A stretch of 64,000 nt of DNA from Sphingobium sp. TKS (lineage in GTDB: Bacteria; Pseudomonadota; Alphaproteobacteria; Sphingomonadales; Sphingomonadaceae). This document shows, one piece after another, positions 41,994 to 51,391 of the stretch. Both the position numbers and the translations under genes were made by a program. Numbering within the stretch: position 1 is the stretch's first letter; each line of letters starts with the position of its first letter. The DNA lies in contig NZ_CP005083.1 in the NCBI RefSeq assembly GCF_001563265.1, positions 3,723,001-3,787,000 on the forward strand, given 5' to 3'. The notes beneath the pieces were generated by a model. The model did not search any database. It saw only the letters and a program-made list of their open reading frames with translations, and was not told where the DNA came from.

Positions 41994-42893
41994 TCAGCGG
42001 CCGTGCTGTGGATGACCGTCCGTGCCGAATGCTGCCACCAGATGACGGAGCTTGTCGGGATTACGAACTATATAGATCGCCGCGATGCGCCCATCGCGCA
42101 CGTCGAGCGCGGTGGTCTGGAGCACGTCGCCACGATCGATACTGATATAGCCGGGCAGACCGTTGATCGTCGCGGTGCGCAGTAGCGTCGGTACTGACGT
42201 GTACTTCCGACGCAGCCCGGCGAACAGGCGAAGCGCTCGCTCGATCCCGCGCACCACATTGCGGAAGGCGATCACCTTACCGCCGCCATCGGAATGTATC
42301 TCGACATCGCGCGCCAGCATCGCAGACAGTGCGGCAGCATCACCGTCGCGGGCGGCGTCGAAGAAGGCGCGCGCGATCCGATCGGCCTCGGTTGCCTCCA
42401 CGGTGAAACGCGGTCGCGCATGCTGTACGTGCCTGCGTGCGCGTGAGGCAAGCTGCCGGACAGCGGCGGGCTCGCGTCCCAATGTCGTCGCGACATCAGG
42501 GAGCGTCATGTCGAACACGTCGTGAAGCAGGAAGGCGGCACGCTCCAGAGGGGACAGGCGCTCCATTGCAAGCATCAGTGTGAGCGTCACGTCGTCGGCG
42601 ATCGTATCCTCTTCCTCAGTAGTACCCATCAAGGGTTCAGGCAGCCAGGCACCGACATAGGTCTCCCGGCGCACCCGGGCGGACTTGAGCTGATCGAGGC
42701 ATAAGCGGGTGACAATACGGGTCAGATAGGCTGCCGGCGTGTCAACGCTCTGCGCCGTTGCCGCCCAACGCAGCCACGCTTCCTGCAGGATATCTTCCGC
42801 CTCGCTGAGAGAGCCAAGCATCCGATAGCCGAGACGCAACAGCCTCGGCCGCTCAGCTTCGAAATCGGCGAGACGTTCATCACCGTGCCGCAC
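41994..42893 (-). CDS. ECF41-type RNA polymerase sigma factor
   Basis: A 299-residue sigma factor. Region 2 (LLRLGYRMLGSLSEAEDILQEAWLRW) and region 4 (LERAAFLLHDVFDMTLPDVATTLGRE) are followed by a SnoaL-like extension of about 115 residues. That extension carries the ECF41 hallmarks DGGGKV (near residue 202) and NPDKL (near 278). In ECF41 the extension replaces an anti-sigma factor. Start at GTG 42893 was chosen (GGGGGA site upstream; overlap with the previous gene). It is the last gene of an operon transcribed from an ECF41-type promoter (44112-44138), so it probably activates its own transcription. Confidence 0.93.
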   Translation of the reverse strand: MRHGDERLADFEAERPRLLRLGYRMLGSLSEAEDILQEAWLRWAATAQSVDTPAAYLTRIVTRLCLDQLKSARVRRETYVGAWLPEPLMGTTEEEDTIADDVTLTLMLAMERLSPLERAAFLLHDVFDMTLPDVATTLGREPAAVRQLASRARRHVQHARPRFTVEATEADRIARAFFDAARDGDAAALSAMLARDVEIHSDGGGKVIAFRNVVRGIERALRLFAGLRRKYTSVPTLLRTATINGLPGYISIDRGDVLQTTALDVRDGRIAAIYIVRNPDKLRHLVAAFGTDGHPQHGR

Positions 42894-43320
42894 GAGTGTC
42901 CCCCATCGACAATGCTTGGCTACTGCGCGCGTCATCGCGCCAGGCCCAGAGGGCAAGAGCGGTCGTCAGTATAGCCGGTAAGGTCACAGCAGGAAAATCC
43001 TGGGACAGCGCACCTGTCCCACATATGCCGACCGCTACCTCCCAGAGATGGAACAACGCGTGGCCGGCAAGCCAGAGGGCGGCCGCGGACCAAAGGGGAA
43101 CGCGAGACGCCGGTCGCGCGACGCCAATGAGAATCGCGATCGCTACGAGCAGGAAAATCAAACCGATGTCACGGATGAAATGCTGGTTGAACGGGCCGGT
43201 GGTGGTGACGCCGGGCACCGCAAAGTACCAGTTTGCTGGTGAGATCACCATAAAGAGCCCGTTCGCAGCGGACGCGAGACCGAGCACTGTGGCCAGTGCG
43301 AGCGGAAGTTTCCGGCTCAT
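42880..43320 (-). CDS. Four-helix membrane protein in the ECF41 operon
   Basis: A 146-residue membrane protein (start 43320, MSRKLPLALATVLGLASAAN) with about four helices (NGLFMVISPANWYFAVPGV between, then IGLIFLLVAIAILIGVARP, VPLWSAAALWLAGHALFHLW, TLPAILTTALALWAWRDD). No recognised family. It overlaps the NAD(P)-binding gene by four bases (ATGA) and the sigma gene by 14 bases, so it is co-expressed with both and may be part of the stress response they serve. Confidence 0.75.
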   Translation of the reverse strand: MSRKLPLALATVLGLASAANGLFMVISPANWYFAVPGVTTTGPFNQHFIRDIGLIFLLVAIAILIGVARPASRVPLWSAAALWLAGHALFHLWEVAVGICGTGALSQDFPAVTLPAILTTALALWAWRDDARSSQALSMGDTRAAR

Positions 43321-44078
43321 GCTGCACTCTCCTGCGACTGAGCGGCGAGCCACTCATCGAAGCGCGTGGGAGCAATCCGTGGATTTTCGCCCGGGACCAG
43401 CGTCCGGTCGTCGGCAGGCGCGCCGAAATAGTCGCGTTCGGCGGTAGCGCTGATCCGGCGCGGATCGTCGCGAGTGCCGAGCCAGCTAGCCGTAAACTCG
43501 GCCAGCGGTGCGCGCTCCGGTCCTGCCACTTCGATGATGCCACCGGCCGGGGCAGCTGTAGCTATCTGGGCAAGCAGCGCCGAGACATCGGATGCGGCGA
43601 CCGGCTGGAGCGCGATCGCTGGCAGGTACACGGTGTCGCCCCGCGTATAGCCGTCTGCGATGGTGGACAGGAACTCAAAGAACTGCGTGGCGCGCACGAT
43701 TGTGTAGGGTACGCCACCGCCGGCGATCAGTTGCTCTTGCGCCAGCTTGGCGCGAAAATAACCCGATGCCTGAAGGCGATCGGTCCCCACCACCGAAAGT
43801 GCGACGACGTGGCGCACGCCTGCGTCGCGCGCTGCTTCCAACAAGTTGGTCGTTGTGCCGCGGAAGAAAGCGAGAGCGGCCTCGTCCTCGAACGAGGGGG
43901 CATTGCTGACATCGACCACGACGGCGGCATCCGTCAGCGCTTGTGCCAGGCCGAAGCCAGTCAGCGCATCGATGCCGGTGCTCGGTGAAGCGGTGACGAC
44001 CTCATGGCCCTCGGCCCGCAGCAGTCCGACGAGGGGCCTACCAATCAGACCGGTGCCGCCGATGATAACGATCTTCAT
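43317..44078 (-). CDS. NAD(P)H-binding Rossmann oxidoreductase (NmrA/SDR-like)
   Basis: A 253-residue protein: MKIVIIGGTGLIGRPLVGLL carries the GxxGxxG dinucleotide-binding motif. VDVSNAPSFEDEAALAFF and RHVVALSVVGTDRLQASGYF…AKLAQEQLI are typical of atypical SDR/NmrA-like proteins. It is the oxidoreductase/epimerase partner expected in the "COE" (carboxymuconolactone decarboxylase, oxidoreductase, epimerase) set linked to ECF41 sigma factors. Transcribed from the ECF41-type promoter 34 bases upstream. Confidence 0.9.
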   Translation of the reverse strand: MKIVIIGGTGLIGRPLVGLLRAEGHEVVTASPSTGIDALTGFGLAQALTDAAVVVDVSNAPSFEDEAALAFFRGTTTNLLEAARDAGVRHVVALSVVGTDRLQASGYFRAKLAQEQLIAGGGVPYTIVRATQFFEFLSTIADGYTRGDTVYLPAIALQPVAASDVSALLAQIATAAPAGGIIEVAGPERAPLAEFTASWLGTRDDPRRISATAERDYFGAPADDRTLVPGENPRIAPTRFDEWLAAQSQESAA

Positions 44079-44111
44079 GTCCATGTCTCCGATGCAAGTG
44101 TCTGCCTGCAT

Positions 44112-44138
44112 GACGAGATGGCCACCACCGGTGTGACA
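44112..44138 (-). promoter_or_regulatory. ECF41-type promoter (minus strand)
   Basis: On the minus strand TGTCACA, exactly 16 bases, CGTC: the -35/-10 arrangement I recall for ECF41 promoters. It drives the NAD(P)-binding / membrane-protein / sigma-factor operon starting at 44078 and so makes the sigma factor self-activating. Confidence 0.8.
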
Positions 44139-44177
44139 TGGGACGACAGCGGGAACGAAAAAATATCGGCGCCATGA

Positions 44178-44204
44178 TGTCACAATGCGCCGGCCTACCT
44201 CGTC
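44178..44204 (+). promoter_or_regulatory. ECF41-type promoter (plus strand)
   Basis: TGTCACA, exactly 16 bases, CGTC, 48 bases before the ATG of the carboxymuconolactone-decarboxylase-like gene. Together with the divergent copy at 44112-44138 it makes a two-way ECF41 control region with 39 bases between the two -35 boxes. Confidence 0.82.
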
Positions 44205-44251
44205 ACGTCAGCGAGCGCCGATGCCCGGCGCGGGTGACGAGGAAAGCAAGC

Positions 44252-44707
44252 ATGACCGATATGAAGCGTTTGAACTGGTCGGAAATCGCCCCCGAAGGCG
44301 CCAAGGCCCTGTTCGGAGTCCATCATTATGTGACCAAGACTACGGATCTTCCCGAAGAGCTGATCCATCTGGTGTTCCTACGGGTGTCGCAAATCAACGG
44401 GTGCGCCCATTGCATCGATATGCACACTCGTGACCTGCTCAAGACCATGGCGATCGACAAGGTCGCGCTGGTCCCTGTCTGGGCTGAGGTGCCGCACCTG
44501 TTTTCCGACCAGTATCGAGCGGCGCTGGCCTGGGCCGAGGAAGTGACCAACATCAGCACGACCCATGCCTCGGACAAAGCATATGCGGCTGCTGCCGCCG
44601 CCTTTGCTGAAAAGGATTTGGTCGATCTCACACTAGTTATTGCGGCGATGAACGCGTTCAATCGTCTTGGCGCGCCATTTCGCCTTCCCGTCGCCGCGAA
44701 GCCATAG
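44252..44707 (+). CDS. Carboxymuconolactone decarboxylase/AhpD-like protein
   Basis: A 151-residue protein with the AhpD-fold thiol motif VSQINGCAHCIDMHTRDL (CxxC plus H). Such proteins act as thiol-dependent peroxidase partners; true decarboxylase activity is unlikely. Start at 44252 (MTDMKRLNWSEIAPEG) with a GAGGAAAG ribosome site. It is expressed from an ECF41-type promoter and belongs to the C of the COE gene set. The function is probably defence against oxidative or electrophile stress. Confidence 0.92.
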   Translation: MTDMKRLNWSEIAPEGAKALFGVHHYVTKTTDLPEELIHLVFLRVSQINGCAHCIDMHTRDLLKTMAIDKVALVPVWAEVPHLFSDQYRAALAWAEEVTNISTTHASDKAYAAAAAAFAEKDLVDLTLVIAAMNAFNRLGAPFRLPVAAKP

Positions 44708-45125
44708 GCTCACGAAAGGGGGAGCAACCTTTGCTTTCCCCTTCGGCGGCACGCGACAAAAATGCGTCGTTCGCCGATCGGGCTATGCACGGCAGCTTCC
44801 GTCAGAACCAGCCAATCGCTCAGCGCGGAGCCGTTTGGCAAAAACGCGCCTTCTCCACCTGGACGATGATGTGTTCCGGCCATGCTCGCTAGCCGCAGGC
44901 AGCCGTTTCGTCACGCGCCAGTGCATTGCCAAGTTCCTTGGCTGCCCTATTACTAACAGAGAAAGGAGCCCCGGCTGGCTCGGGGCTCCCCTGTCCATCC
45001 TCGCGAGCTTCCCCGAACGGGGCGGACGACAATGCAACGCAGATGGGCGCCATCGGGTTTCCGGCAACAGCTCGTAGCCGTAAAGTTGCGGGCACCTGCG
45101 CGGATCGTCCGCACCGAACATTCGC
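44708..45125. other. Gene-poor region between the ECF41 cluster and the chaperonin operon
   Basis: About 420 bases without a credible gene. Convergent transcripts from the carboxymuconolactone-decarboxylase-like gene (plus strand) and the groES-groEL-DUF465 operon (minus strand) end here. The only clear structure is the hairpin at 44965-44989. Confidence 0.5.
44965..44989 (-). terminator. Terminator of the groES-groEL-DUF465 operon
   Basis: GGAGCCCCG / CGGGGCTCC perfect 9-bp stem with a 7-base loop, followed on the minus strand by TTTCTC. It lies about 140 bases after the DUF465 stop. Confidence 0.75.
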
Positions 45126-45311
45126 TCAAGCCGCTTCGCGCTCTTCCTCGTGACCCGAGCAGGCCGCCATCTGGTCCTTGACTGCCAGCTTCAGCTTCTT
45201 GAGCTGGCCGATCAGGAAATGGCGCGGAGGGAGACGCTTCTCCTCTTCGCGAATTTCGGCATCGAGACGCGCATGTTCGCGCTCGAGGTAGCGCAGATAG
45301 TGGTCGTTCAT
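45126..45311 (-). CDS. DUF465 (YdcH-like) small coiled-coil protein
   Basis: A 61-residue protein (start 45311, MNDHYLRYLEREHARLDAE). It consists of two helices, RYLEREHARLDAEIREEEKRL and LIGQLKKLKLAVKDQMAA, the DUF465 pattern. Function unknown; family members are abundant in alphaproteobacteria and often stress-linked. It lies downstream of groEL in the same direction, with only a GC-rich hairpin between, so it probably belongs to the chaperonin operon. Confidence 0.85.
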   Translation of the reverse strand: MNDHYLRYLEREHARLDAEIREEEKRLPPRHFLIGQLKKLKLAVKDQMAACSGHEEEREAA

Positions 45312-45337
45312 CGTCGAGTTCCTCATGTTCGATGATG

Positions 45338-45359
45338 GGGCCCGGCCCCAGCCGGGCCC
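45338..45359 (-). other. GC-rich hairpin between groEL and DUF465 gene
   Basis: GGGCCCGGC … GCCGGGCCC-type palindrome just after the groEL stop. It has no T-run, so it is more likely an mRNA-stabilising or attenuating structure than a full terminator. Confidence 0.5.
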
Positions 45360-45367
45360 TACGTGTA

Positions 45368-47363
<1,996 letters not shown>

Positions 47364-47477
47364 GCATAACCTCCAGATGCAAAACTGAGATGTGATAGGC
47401 CTGCCGATCCTTCGAACGACAGGTGACGCGGAATTAGGAAAGGTCATTTTTCGCGTCAAGATGGCGAGCTAAAATTT

Positions 47478-47504
47478 TTGGCACTCGGAGGCGCTGAGTG
47501 CCAA
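47478..47504. promoter_or_regulatory. CIRCE element (HrcA operator) of groES-groEL
   Basis: TTGGCACTC, nine bases, GAGTGCCAA: the consensus inverted repeat TTAGCACTC-N9-GAGTGCTAA with one compensating change in each arm. It lies 115 bases upstream of groES. On the minus strand just before it, CTTGATA (47520-47514) resembles a heat-shock sigma -35, and GGAAC (47527) with CGTT about 15 bases on resembles a general-stress promoter with slightly short spacing. Confidence 0.9.
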
Positions 47505-47635
47505 ACGCCAGCTTATCAAGTTGTTCCAGTGCGACTTTCCCTCTTGACGCGACTCGCCTGCGTTCCAAAATTTGCGGCGCGGGCCGCTGCGCCCGCAGAT
47601 GAGAAAGGAGCGACACAAAGGAAGGAGGCACAGCC

Positions 47636-47872
47636 ATGTCGCAGCCATTTTCCCGTTATCTTCATCCCTTCGACGTTGCGCACAACCCGAGCCTGGAGCC
47701 GGAAGTGAAGCGCGCAATTCTGGCATCCTGGGCGTCCGACCGTTCCGCCGTGCGCGACCATCCCGACCTGCGCAAGCCCCCCGGCGCCAGGCGGGCAGTG
47801 CCGATTGATGACATCCTTGCCGCCATGCATGCGATCGACAGGTCCGCGGAAGGTCCCCGCGCTTCGCCATGA
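47636..47872 (+). CDS. Small conserved protein divergent from groES
   Basis: A 78-residue protein starting MSQPFSRYLHPFDVAHNPSL, with a double Shine-Dalgarno-like region (GAAAGGAG, GGAAGGAGG). The middle reads ASWASDRSAVRDHPDLRKPPGA and the end MHAIDRSAEGPRASP. I recognise this as a short family found beside stress genes in alphaproteobacteria, with no known function. It overlaps the usg gene by four bases (ATGA) and is divergent from groES, sharing the CIRCE-bearing region, so it may be heat-regulated too. Confidence 0.75.
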   Translation: MSQPFSRYLHPFDVAHNPSLEPEVKRAILASWASDRSAVRDHPDLRKPPGARRAVPIDDILAAMHAIDRSAEGPRASP

Positions 47873-48138
47873 GCCGACGGGATTTCATCAGGCAGTTCGA
47901 GGGTCATCGGCTTACGACGGCAGAAATTCATTACTACCGCCCGGATGCGCCCTCGCTGCTGCAGCTATTCGTTTGGCAGGAGTACGATCTCGCGCCCGAC
48001 TTTCCGGTGCTGTTCGCGTTTCTCGAGCATTGGCGGCGCGAGATCGAGGCCGCACTCCACTCGGTGCGCATTTCGCATGACGGGATGATCCGCCCTACCG
48101 AGTGGCGCGCGGTCGATGGCGTGATCGATATCCAGTGA
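47869..48138 (+). CDS. usg: Usg family protein
   Basis: An 89-residue protein: RLTTAEIHYYRPDAPSLLQLFVWQEYDLAPDFPVL followed by FLEHWRREIEAALHSVRISHD. This is the Usg protein of alphaproteobacteria, named for its position upstream of trpF in some genomes; the function is unknown. Here it sits in a stress-gene island rather than the trp operon. It is translationally coupled to the gene on each side. Confidence 0.85.
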   Translation: MSRRDFIRQFEGHRLTTAEIHYYRPDAPSLLQLFVWQEYDLAPDFPVLFAFLEHWRREIEAALHSVRISHDGMIRPTEWRAVDGVIDIQ

Positions 48139-48551
48139 AGCGCTTGTCTCTCAAGCGGTGGCGCAAGCCGAAGCCGGACGACGTGCCGGTGCGCCTGCCC
48201 TTCAGCGACATCATGGAGTTCGCGATCGCGCTCGTGTCGATCTCGCCGTGCGAACTGCGAGCGCTGGGCTGGACCTTTGCTCAACGAAAGCGACTGCTGG
48301 ATCACATGCTGGCTTGTGGCCGTGCCGCCGAGGGCATCGAGCCGAACATGCTGGCCACCAAACAGATCGAGCTGCGCTTGCCGAAGAAGGACCTTGTCCG
48401 CTTGCAGCAATTCGCGGTGCGCGAACTGCCCAAGGCGGCGAGCAACGCGGCGGTGATCGACCGCGTGCTCACCGCCCTCGACCAGGCATGGCATCGACAC
48501 GAGCGTCCATCACACACTGCAAGCTCTGGCGTGCAATCCTCGCCTACCTGA
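48135..48551 (+). CDS. Hypothetical protein in the Usg operon
   Basis: A 138-residue protein starting at GTG 48135, which overlaps the usg stop (GTGA). It is basic at the N-terminus (VKRLSLKRWRKPKPDD) and has two likely helical regions (FSDIMEFAIALVSISPCELR and RLPKKDLVRLQQFAVRELPK). No family recognised. Convergent with the NDUFS4-like gene 14 bases away. Confidence 0.6.
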   Translation: MKRLSLKRWRKPKPDDVPVRLPFSDIMEFAIALVSISPCELRALGWTFAQRKRLLDHMLACGRAAEGIEPNMLATKQIELRLPKKDLVRLQQFAVRELPKAASNAAVIDRVLTALDQAWHRHERPSHTASSGVQSSPT

Positions 48552-48564
48552 AGCGCGCCCCAGG

Positions 48565-49047
48565 TTATGCAGACCTGCGATCATCCTCCTCATTGGCGGC
48601 CGTGCTAGCGCATGGGAACTTGCCGCAGCACAGAGCATGCGGACCCGTGGGCCAGCAGCAAAGCGCAGGGCCCAAGGCATCGATTATAGCCGGTCGGATT
48701 TGCCCTAGCGATGGCGCCGTCCGGCATTCGAAGATGAGACCCTGCCTCTGACAATATCGCTCGGCCGCCGCGCGGTCGGGAAAGCGCAGCTCGATCGTCG
48801 AGAGCGGATCGCCCCCGCCGGTCCAACCCATCAGCGGATCGGCAACTTGGCCCCAGCGCTGGGCGAACCTGACCCGCCATGCACTTTGGCGGCGTCGGCC
48901 GCCGTTTGTCGCAGGGGCCAGCGGCTCGATGATGGCCTTCGCGCCGCGCGGAAACGGGGTCGCACCCGCGACGGCGACCGCTACATTGTCGTTAGCCGAA
49001 GGCCCGGACTCGAAAGTCCGGGCCCGGCCGTCAACGGGCGCCGCCAT
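48565..49047 (-). CDS. NDUFS4-like complex I accessory subunit
   Basis: A 160-residue protein whose central block WRVRFAQRWGQVADPLMGWTGGGDPLSTIELRFPDRAAAERYC matches the ETC complex I NDUFS4 family (conserved PLMGWT…DPLS and an aromatic/basic N-flank). The C-terminal ~60 residues are unusual: they are rich in Cys (ALCCWPTGPHALCCGKFPC) and do not match the family. It overlaps the upstream Hsp20 gene by 17 bases, so it is made with a heat-shock protein. A role in protecting or repairing respiratory complex I under stress is inferred. Confidence 0.82.
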   Translation of the reverse strand: MAAPVDGRARTFESGPSANDNVAVAVAGATPFPRGAKAIIEPLAPATNGGRRRQSAWRVRFAQRWGQVADPLMGWTGGGDPLSTIELRFPDRAAAERYCQRQGLIFECRTAPSLGQIRPAIIDALGPALCCWPTGPHALCCGKFPCASTAANEEDDRRSA

Positions 49048-49546
49048 TGACGGGAATTCGGCGGGCGCTTTGTTCCGCCGCCTCCGACCGCGGCAGAGTC
49101 ACCGTCAGCACGCCGTTCTTGAAAGTGGCAGCGACCCTGTCGTGTTCGATGCCCTTGGGCAGGCCGATGCGGCGCTCGAAGCGGCCATAGCTGCGCTCCG
49201 AGTAGCCGCGATCCTTGTCCTCGACTTCGGACTTTTTTTCGCCGCGCAGGGTCAAGGCGCCGTCCTCGACGAAGATCTCCACGTCCTTCTCGTCGAGGCC
49301 CGGCAGTTCCGCCGTCACGCGAATTTCCTTGTCGGTCTCGCCGAGCTCGAGGTGCGGCCATCCCGACATGCGGTCAAAACCGGCAAAGGCGGGCATGCCA
49401 AAGTTGCGAAAGACATCGTCGAAGAGACGGTTCACGTCGCGGTGGAGCGACTGCAGTGGATGGGGGTCCCTTTCCCGTTCGGCGCTCACCGGAACGGGCA
49501 ACCGGTTTTCCTGCCGGCTCCAGGGAATGAGATCACGAATAGCCAT
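49031..49546 (-). CDS. Hsp20/alpha-crystallin small heat-shock protein
   Basis: A 171-residue small heat-shock protein: IRDLIPWSRQENRLPVPV N-terminus, HRDVNRLFDDVFRNFG, then the alpha-crystallin domain WPHLELGETDKEIRVTAELPGLDEKDVEI … TLRGEKKSE … YGRFERRIGLP, ending VTLPRSEAAEQ. It binds unfolding proteins without ATP. Same strand as the second Hsp20 gene 100 bases upstream. Confidence 0.95.
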   Translation of the reverse strand: MAIRDLIPWSRQENRLPVPVSAERERDPHPLQSLHRDVNRLFDDVFRNFGMPAFAGFDRMSGWPHLELGETDKEIRVTAELPGLDEKDVEIFVEDGALTLRGEKKSEVEDKDRGYSERSYGRFERRIGLPKGIEHDRVAATFKNGVLTVTLPRSEAAEQSARRIPVNGGAR

Positions 49547-49645
49547 GATGACATCTCCTTTTCTGGCTGGACTAAGGGCTGAACCTGCCGGACGCCGCGT
49601 GCGGGGGGGGTCGGGAGGCGGCGCCGGCAGGCCGGTGGACGCGGT

Positions 49646-50119
49646 TCAGGCAGGCTCGCTCGCCTTTTCCTTCACCTCGTCCAGTCGCTTGCTGTCGGAT
49701 GCATTGCCGCCGATCTCGATCCGACGCGGCTTCATCGCCTCCGGCACGACGCGCGTCAGTTCGATCGACAGGAGGCCGTGCTCGAAGTTCGCGTTGCCGA
49801 CCTCGATGAAATCGGCGAGCTGGAAGCGCCGCTCGAAGGCCCGGGCCGCGATGCCGCGATGCAGGTATTCGCCCTTGTCGGCGTCATCGGCACGCTTGCC
49901 GGCCACCGAGAGCAGGTTCTGATGCGCGACGATCTCGATATCCTCGGGCTTGAAGCCGGCGACCGCGACGGTGACACGAAAATTGTCGTCGTCGATCTTC
50001 TGGATGTCGAACGGCGGATAGCCATCGTCCTCGCGCGCACCCGCTTCGAGCAGGTTGAACAGGCGATCGAAACCGACCGTAGATCGGCGATAGGGCGTAA
50101 AATCAAAGTTCGGTCTCAT
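49646..50119 (-). CDS. IbpA-type Hsp20 small heat-shock protein
   Basis: A 157-residue protein: MRPNFDFTPYRRSTVGFDRLFNLLE with YPPFDIQKIDDDNFRVTVAVAGFKPEDIEI is the class of IbpA/HspH small heat-shock proteins. GIAARAFERRFQLADFIEVGNANFEHGLL continues the alpha-crystallin domain. Start at 50119 was chosen because the family begins there. It is upstream of the other Hsp20 gene and downstream of a heat-shock-like -35 box at 50245-50251. Confidence 0.95.
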   Translation of the reverse strand: MRPNFDFTPYRRSTVGFDRLFNLLEAGAREDDGYPPFDIQKIDDDNFRVTVAVAGFKPEDIEIVAHQNLLSVAGKRADDADKGEYLHRGIAARAFERRFQLADFIEVGNANFEHGLLSIELTRVVPEAMKPRRIEIGGNASDSKRLDEVKEKASEPA

Positions 50120-50244
50120 CTCCAAATCCTCCATTTGAGCAATTTGGGCATGAGATGCGCCGGTATCGATGAGCCGGCGCTCTCGATGTCCAACCGGACC
50201 CGGTTTGGCGTCCGGTATCATTGAGCTAATTTTAGTCGCGCGGC

Positions 50245-50251
50245 TTTCAAG
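50245..50251 (-). promoter_or_regulatory. Heat-shock sigma (RpoH) -35-like box
   Basis: CTTGAAA on the minus strand, 126 bases before the IbpA-like ATG. It matches the sigma-32 -35 consensus; a convincing -10 is not clear. Confidence 0.45.
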
Positions 50252-50379
50252 ATGTCTCGGCCAAAAAAATGAGCAGGGAGCGGACACTGCGCTACCGAGG
50301 CGTCAGTAAGTGGGTAGGAACCTGATCTCACTTCGCAAATTTACCCGGCGATTCAGCCCGAGAAAGGAGGTTCAAGGCT

Positions 50380-50610
50380 ATGGAATGGAAGTTAGTGCGC
50401 GAGGACAACGGCAGTATCGCGGTAGAGAACGGCGACCTCGATAGCGAATTTGCAGCGCTGACCTGGGCGCGGCATTGGCTCGAGAATAATGCAGATCACG
50501 ACCGCTATCGGCTTCAGCCCGAGGCAGACGATAGGCCGATGTTAATGATCCGCACCGTTACCGGACAATGGTATGGGATGCTTATTGCCGCCGAAGCAGG
50601 CGCCACTTAG
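50380..50610 (+). CDS. Small hypothetical protein at the right end of the element
   Basis: A 76-residue protein preceded by a perfect GAAAGGAGG site. It begins MEWKLVREDNGSIAVENGDL and has no membrane segment or recognised family. It is the last gene before the right att-like repeats. Confidence 0.6.
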   Translation: MEWKLVREDNGSIAVENGDLDSEFAALTWARHWLENNADHDRYRLQPEADDRPMLMIRTVTGQWYGMLIAAEAGAT

Positions 50611-50923
50611 CTGGCTGCGCCTTGCGGCCACGTCATATCGGGTGGTCTGGGAACGATGCTGGAACTTCAGAGACAGATGCAAGGACGATCCGCCAATCAC
50701 CCGCGATGAGGGTGCTGCTGACTGTAGGAGCGGCGCGAACGTCTGCGCCATCGGAAACCCGCCATTCAAAGCCAGGATGGCGAATGGCGGCTTCGTCCCA
50801 GATTTCGTCACCCCAACGATGAGGCAACAACCGGCCCCGTCATGCAGTTTGGAAGTAAAGCTGACCGGAGTAGGGACGGAGTTCGTCTCGTTATATTCCA
50901 AGTCATACCATCAGAACCCAGGG

Positions 50924-50937
50924 AAAATGTGGGAACG
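50924..50937 (+). repeat. Right arm-type repeat of the integrase
   Basis: AAAATGTGGGAACG, identical to 20792-20805 before the integrase gene and in the same orientation. Confidence 0.6.
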
Positions 50938-51002
50938 CCCGTGGTAACTGATTTGTATATTTCCAGATTATCAGCCAAAATCAATGCGATAAATCGCTTG
51001 AC

Positions 51003-51016
51003 TGGTGACCCCTACG
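51003..51016 (-). repeat. Right attachment-site core (tRNA 3'-end-like)
   Basis: Exact copy of TGGTGACCCCTACG from 20662, reading as a tRNA end with CCA on the minus strand. The bases to its right do not form a tRNA T-arm, so the true tRNA must be further right if the insertion site was a tRNA gene. Confidence 0.6.
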
Positions 51017-51391
51017 GGCACCCGGGCACCGTGGCAAGGTATTGATTTAACGTCGCTATTTGCCTTTAGCACGATTGCTATACCATCAGACATGCCATCT
51101 GTCCATTGGGATTATTTGGGTCTGGATGAGCCTGTCGGGGAACCATATGGGGTATATGACGGCATCTCTGGTCTGACTGTGATAAGTAGCCGAACCGATT
51201 TGCGGGCCATTGGCGGTTAAGGGGGCAGATCAGAAAGTAGTTTTAGATATGATCCGCGGATCATAGTGCCGCCCAGCGGTTTCTGAAATGCCGCATTCGA
51301 AGACCTGATAGAGGACAGCACTCGATCATTTACACGTTCAAGCTCAAACCGTGTTCTGCAACGGACGGCAGTCACGGAGGTGCCAGATTTG

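Larger units (their letters stand above)
50611..51391. other. Right-end junction region, no clear gene
   Basis: About 780 bases carrying the second arm-type repeat (50924-50937) and the right copy of the 14-bp core (51003-51016). Short open frames lack ribosome sites and family matches. The composition is more AT-rich than the flanks from 50900 to 51250, as expected for an element end. Confidence 0.5.

Noticed and set aside
51003..51080. tRNA gene at the right att site
   Set aside because: Same reason; the bases beyond the core do not fold into a tRNA.
51005..51220. 71-residue frame over the right att core
   Set aside because: Starts inside the core repeat without a ribosome site; no recognisable family.
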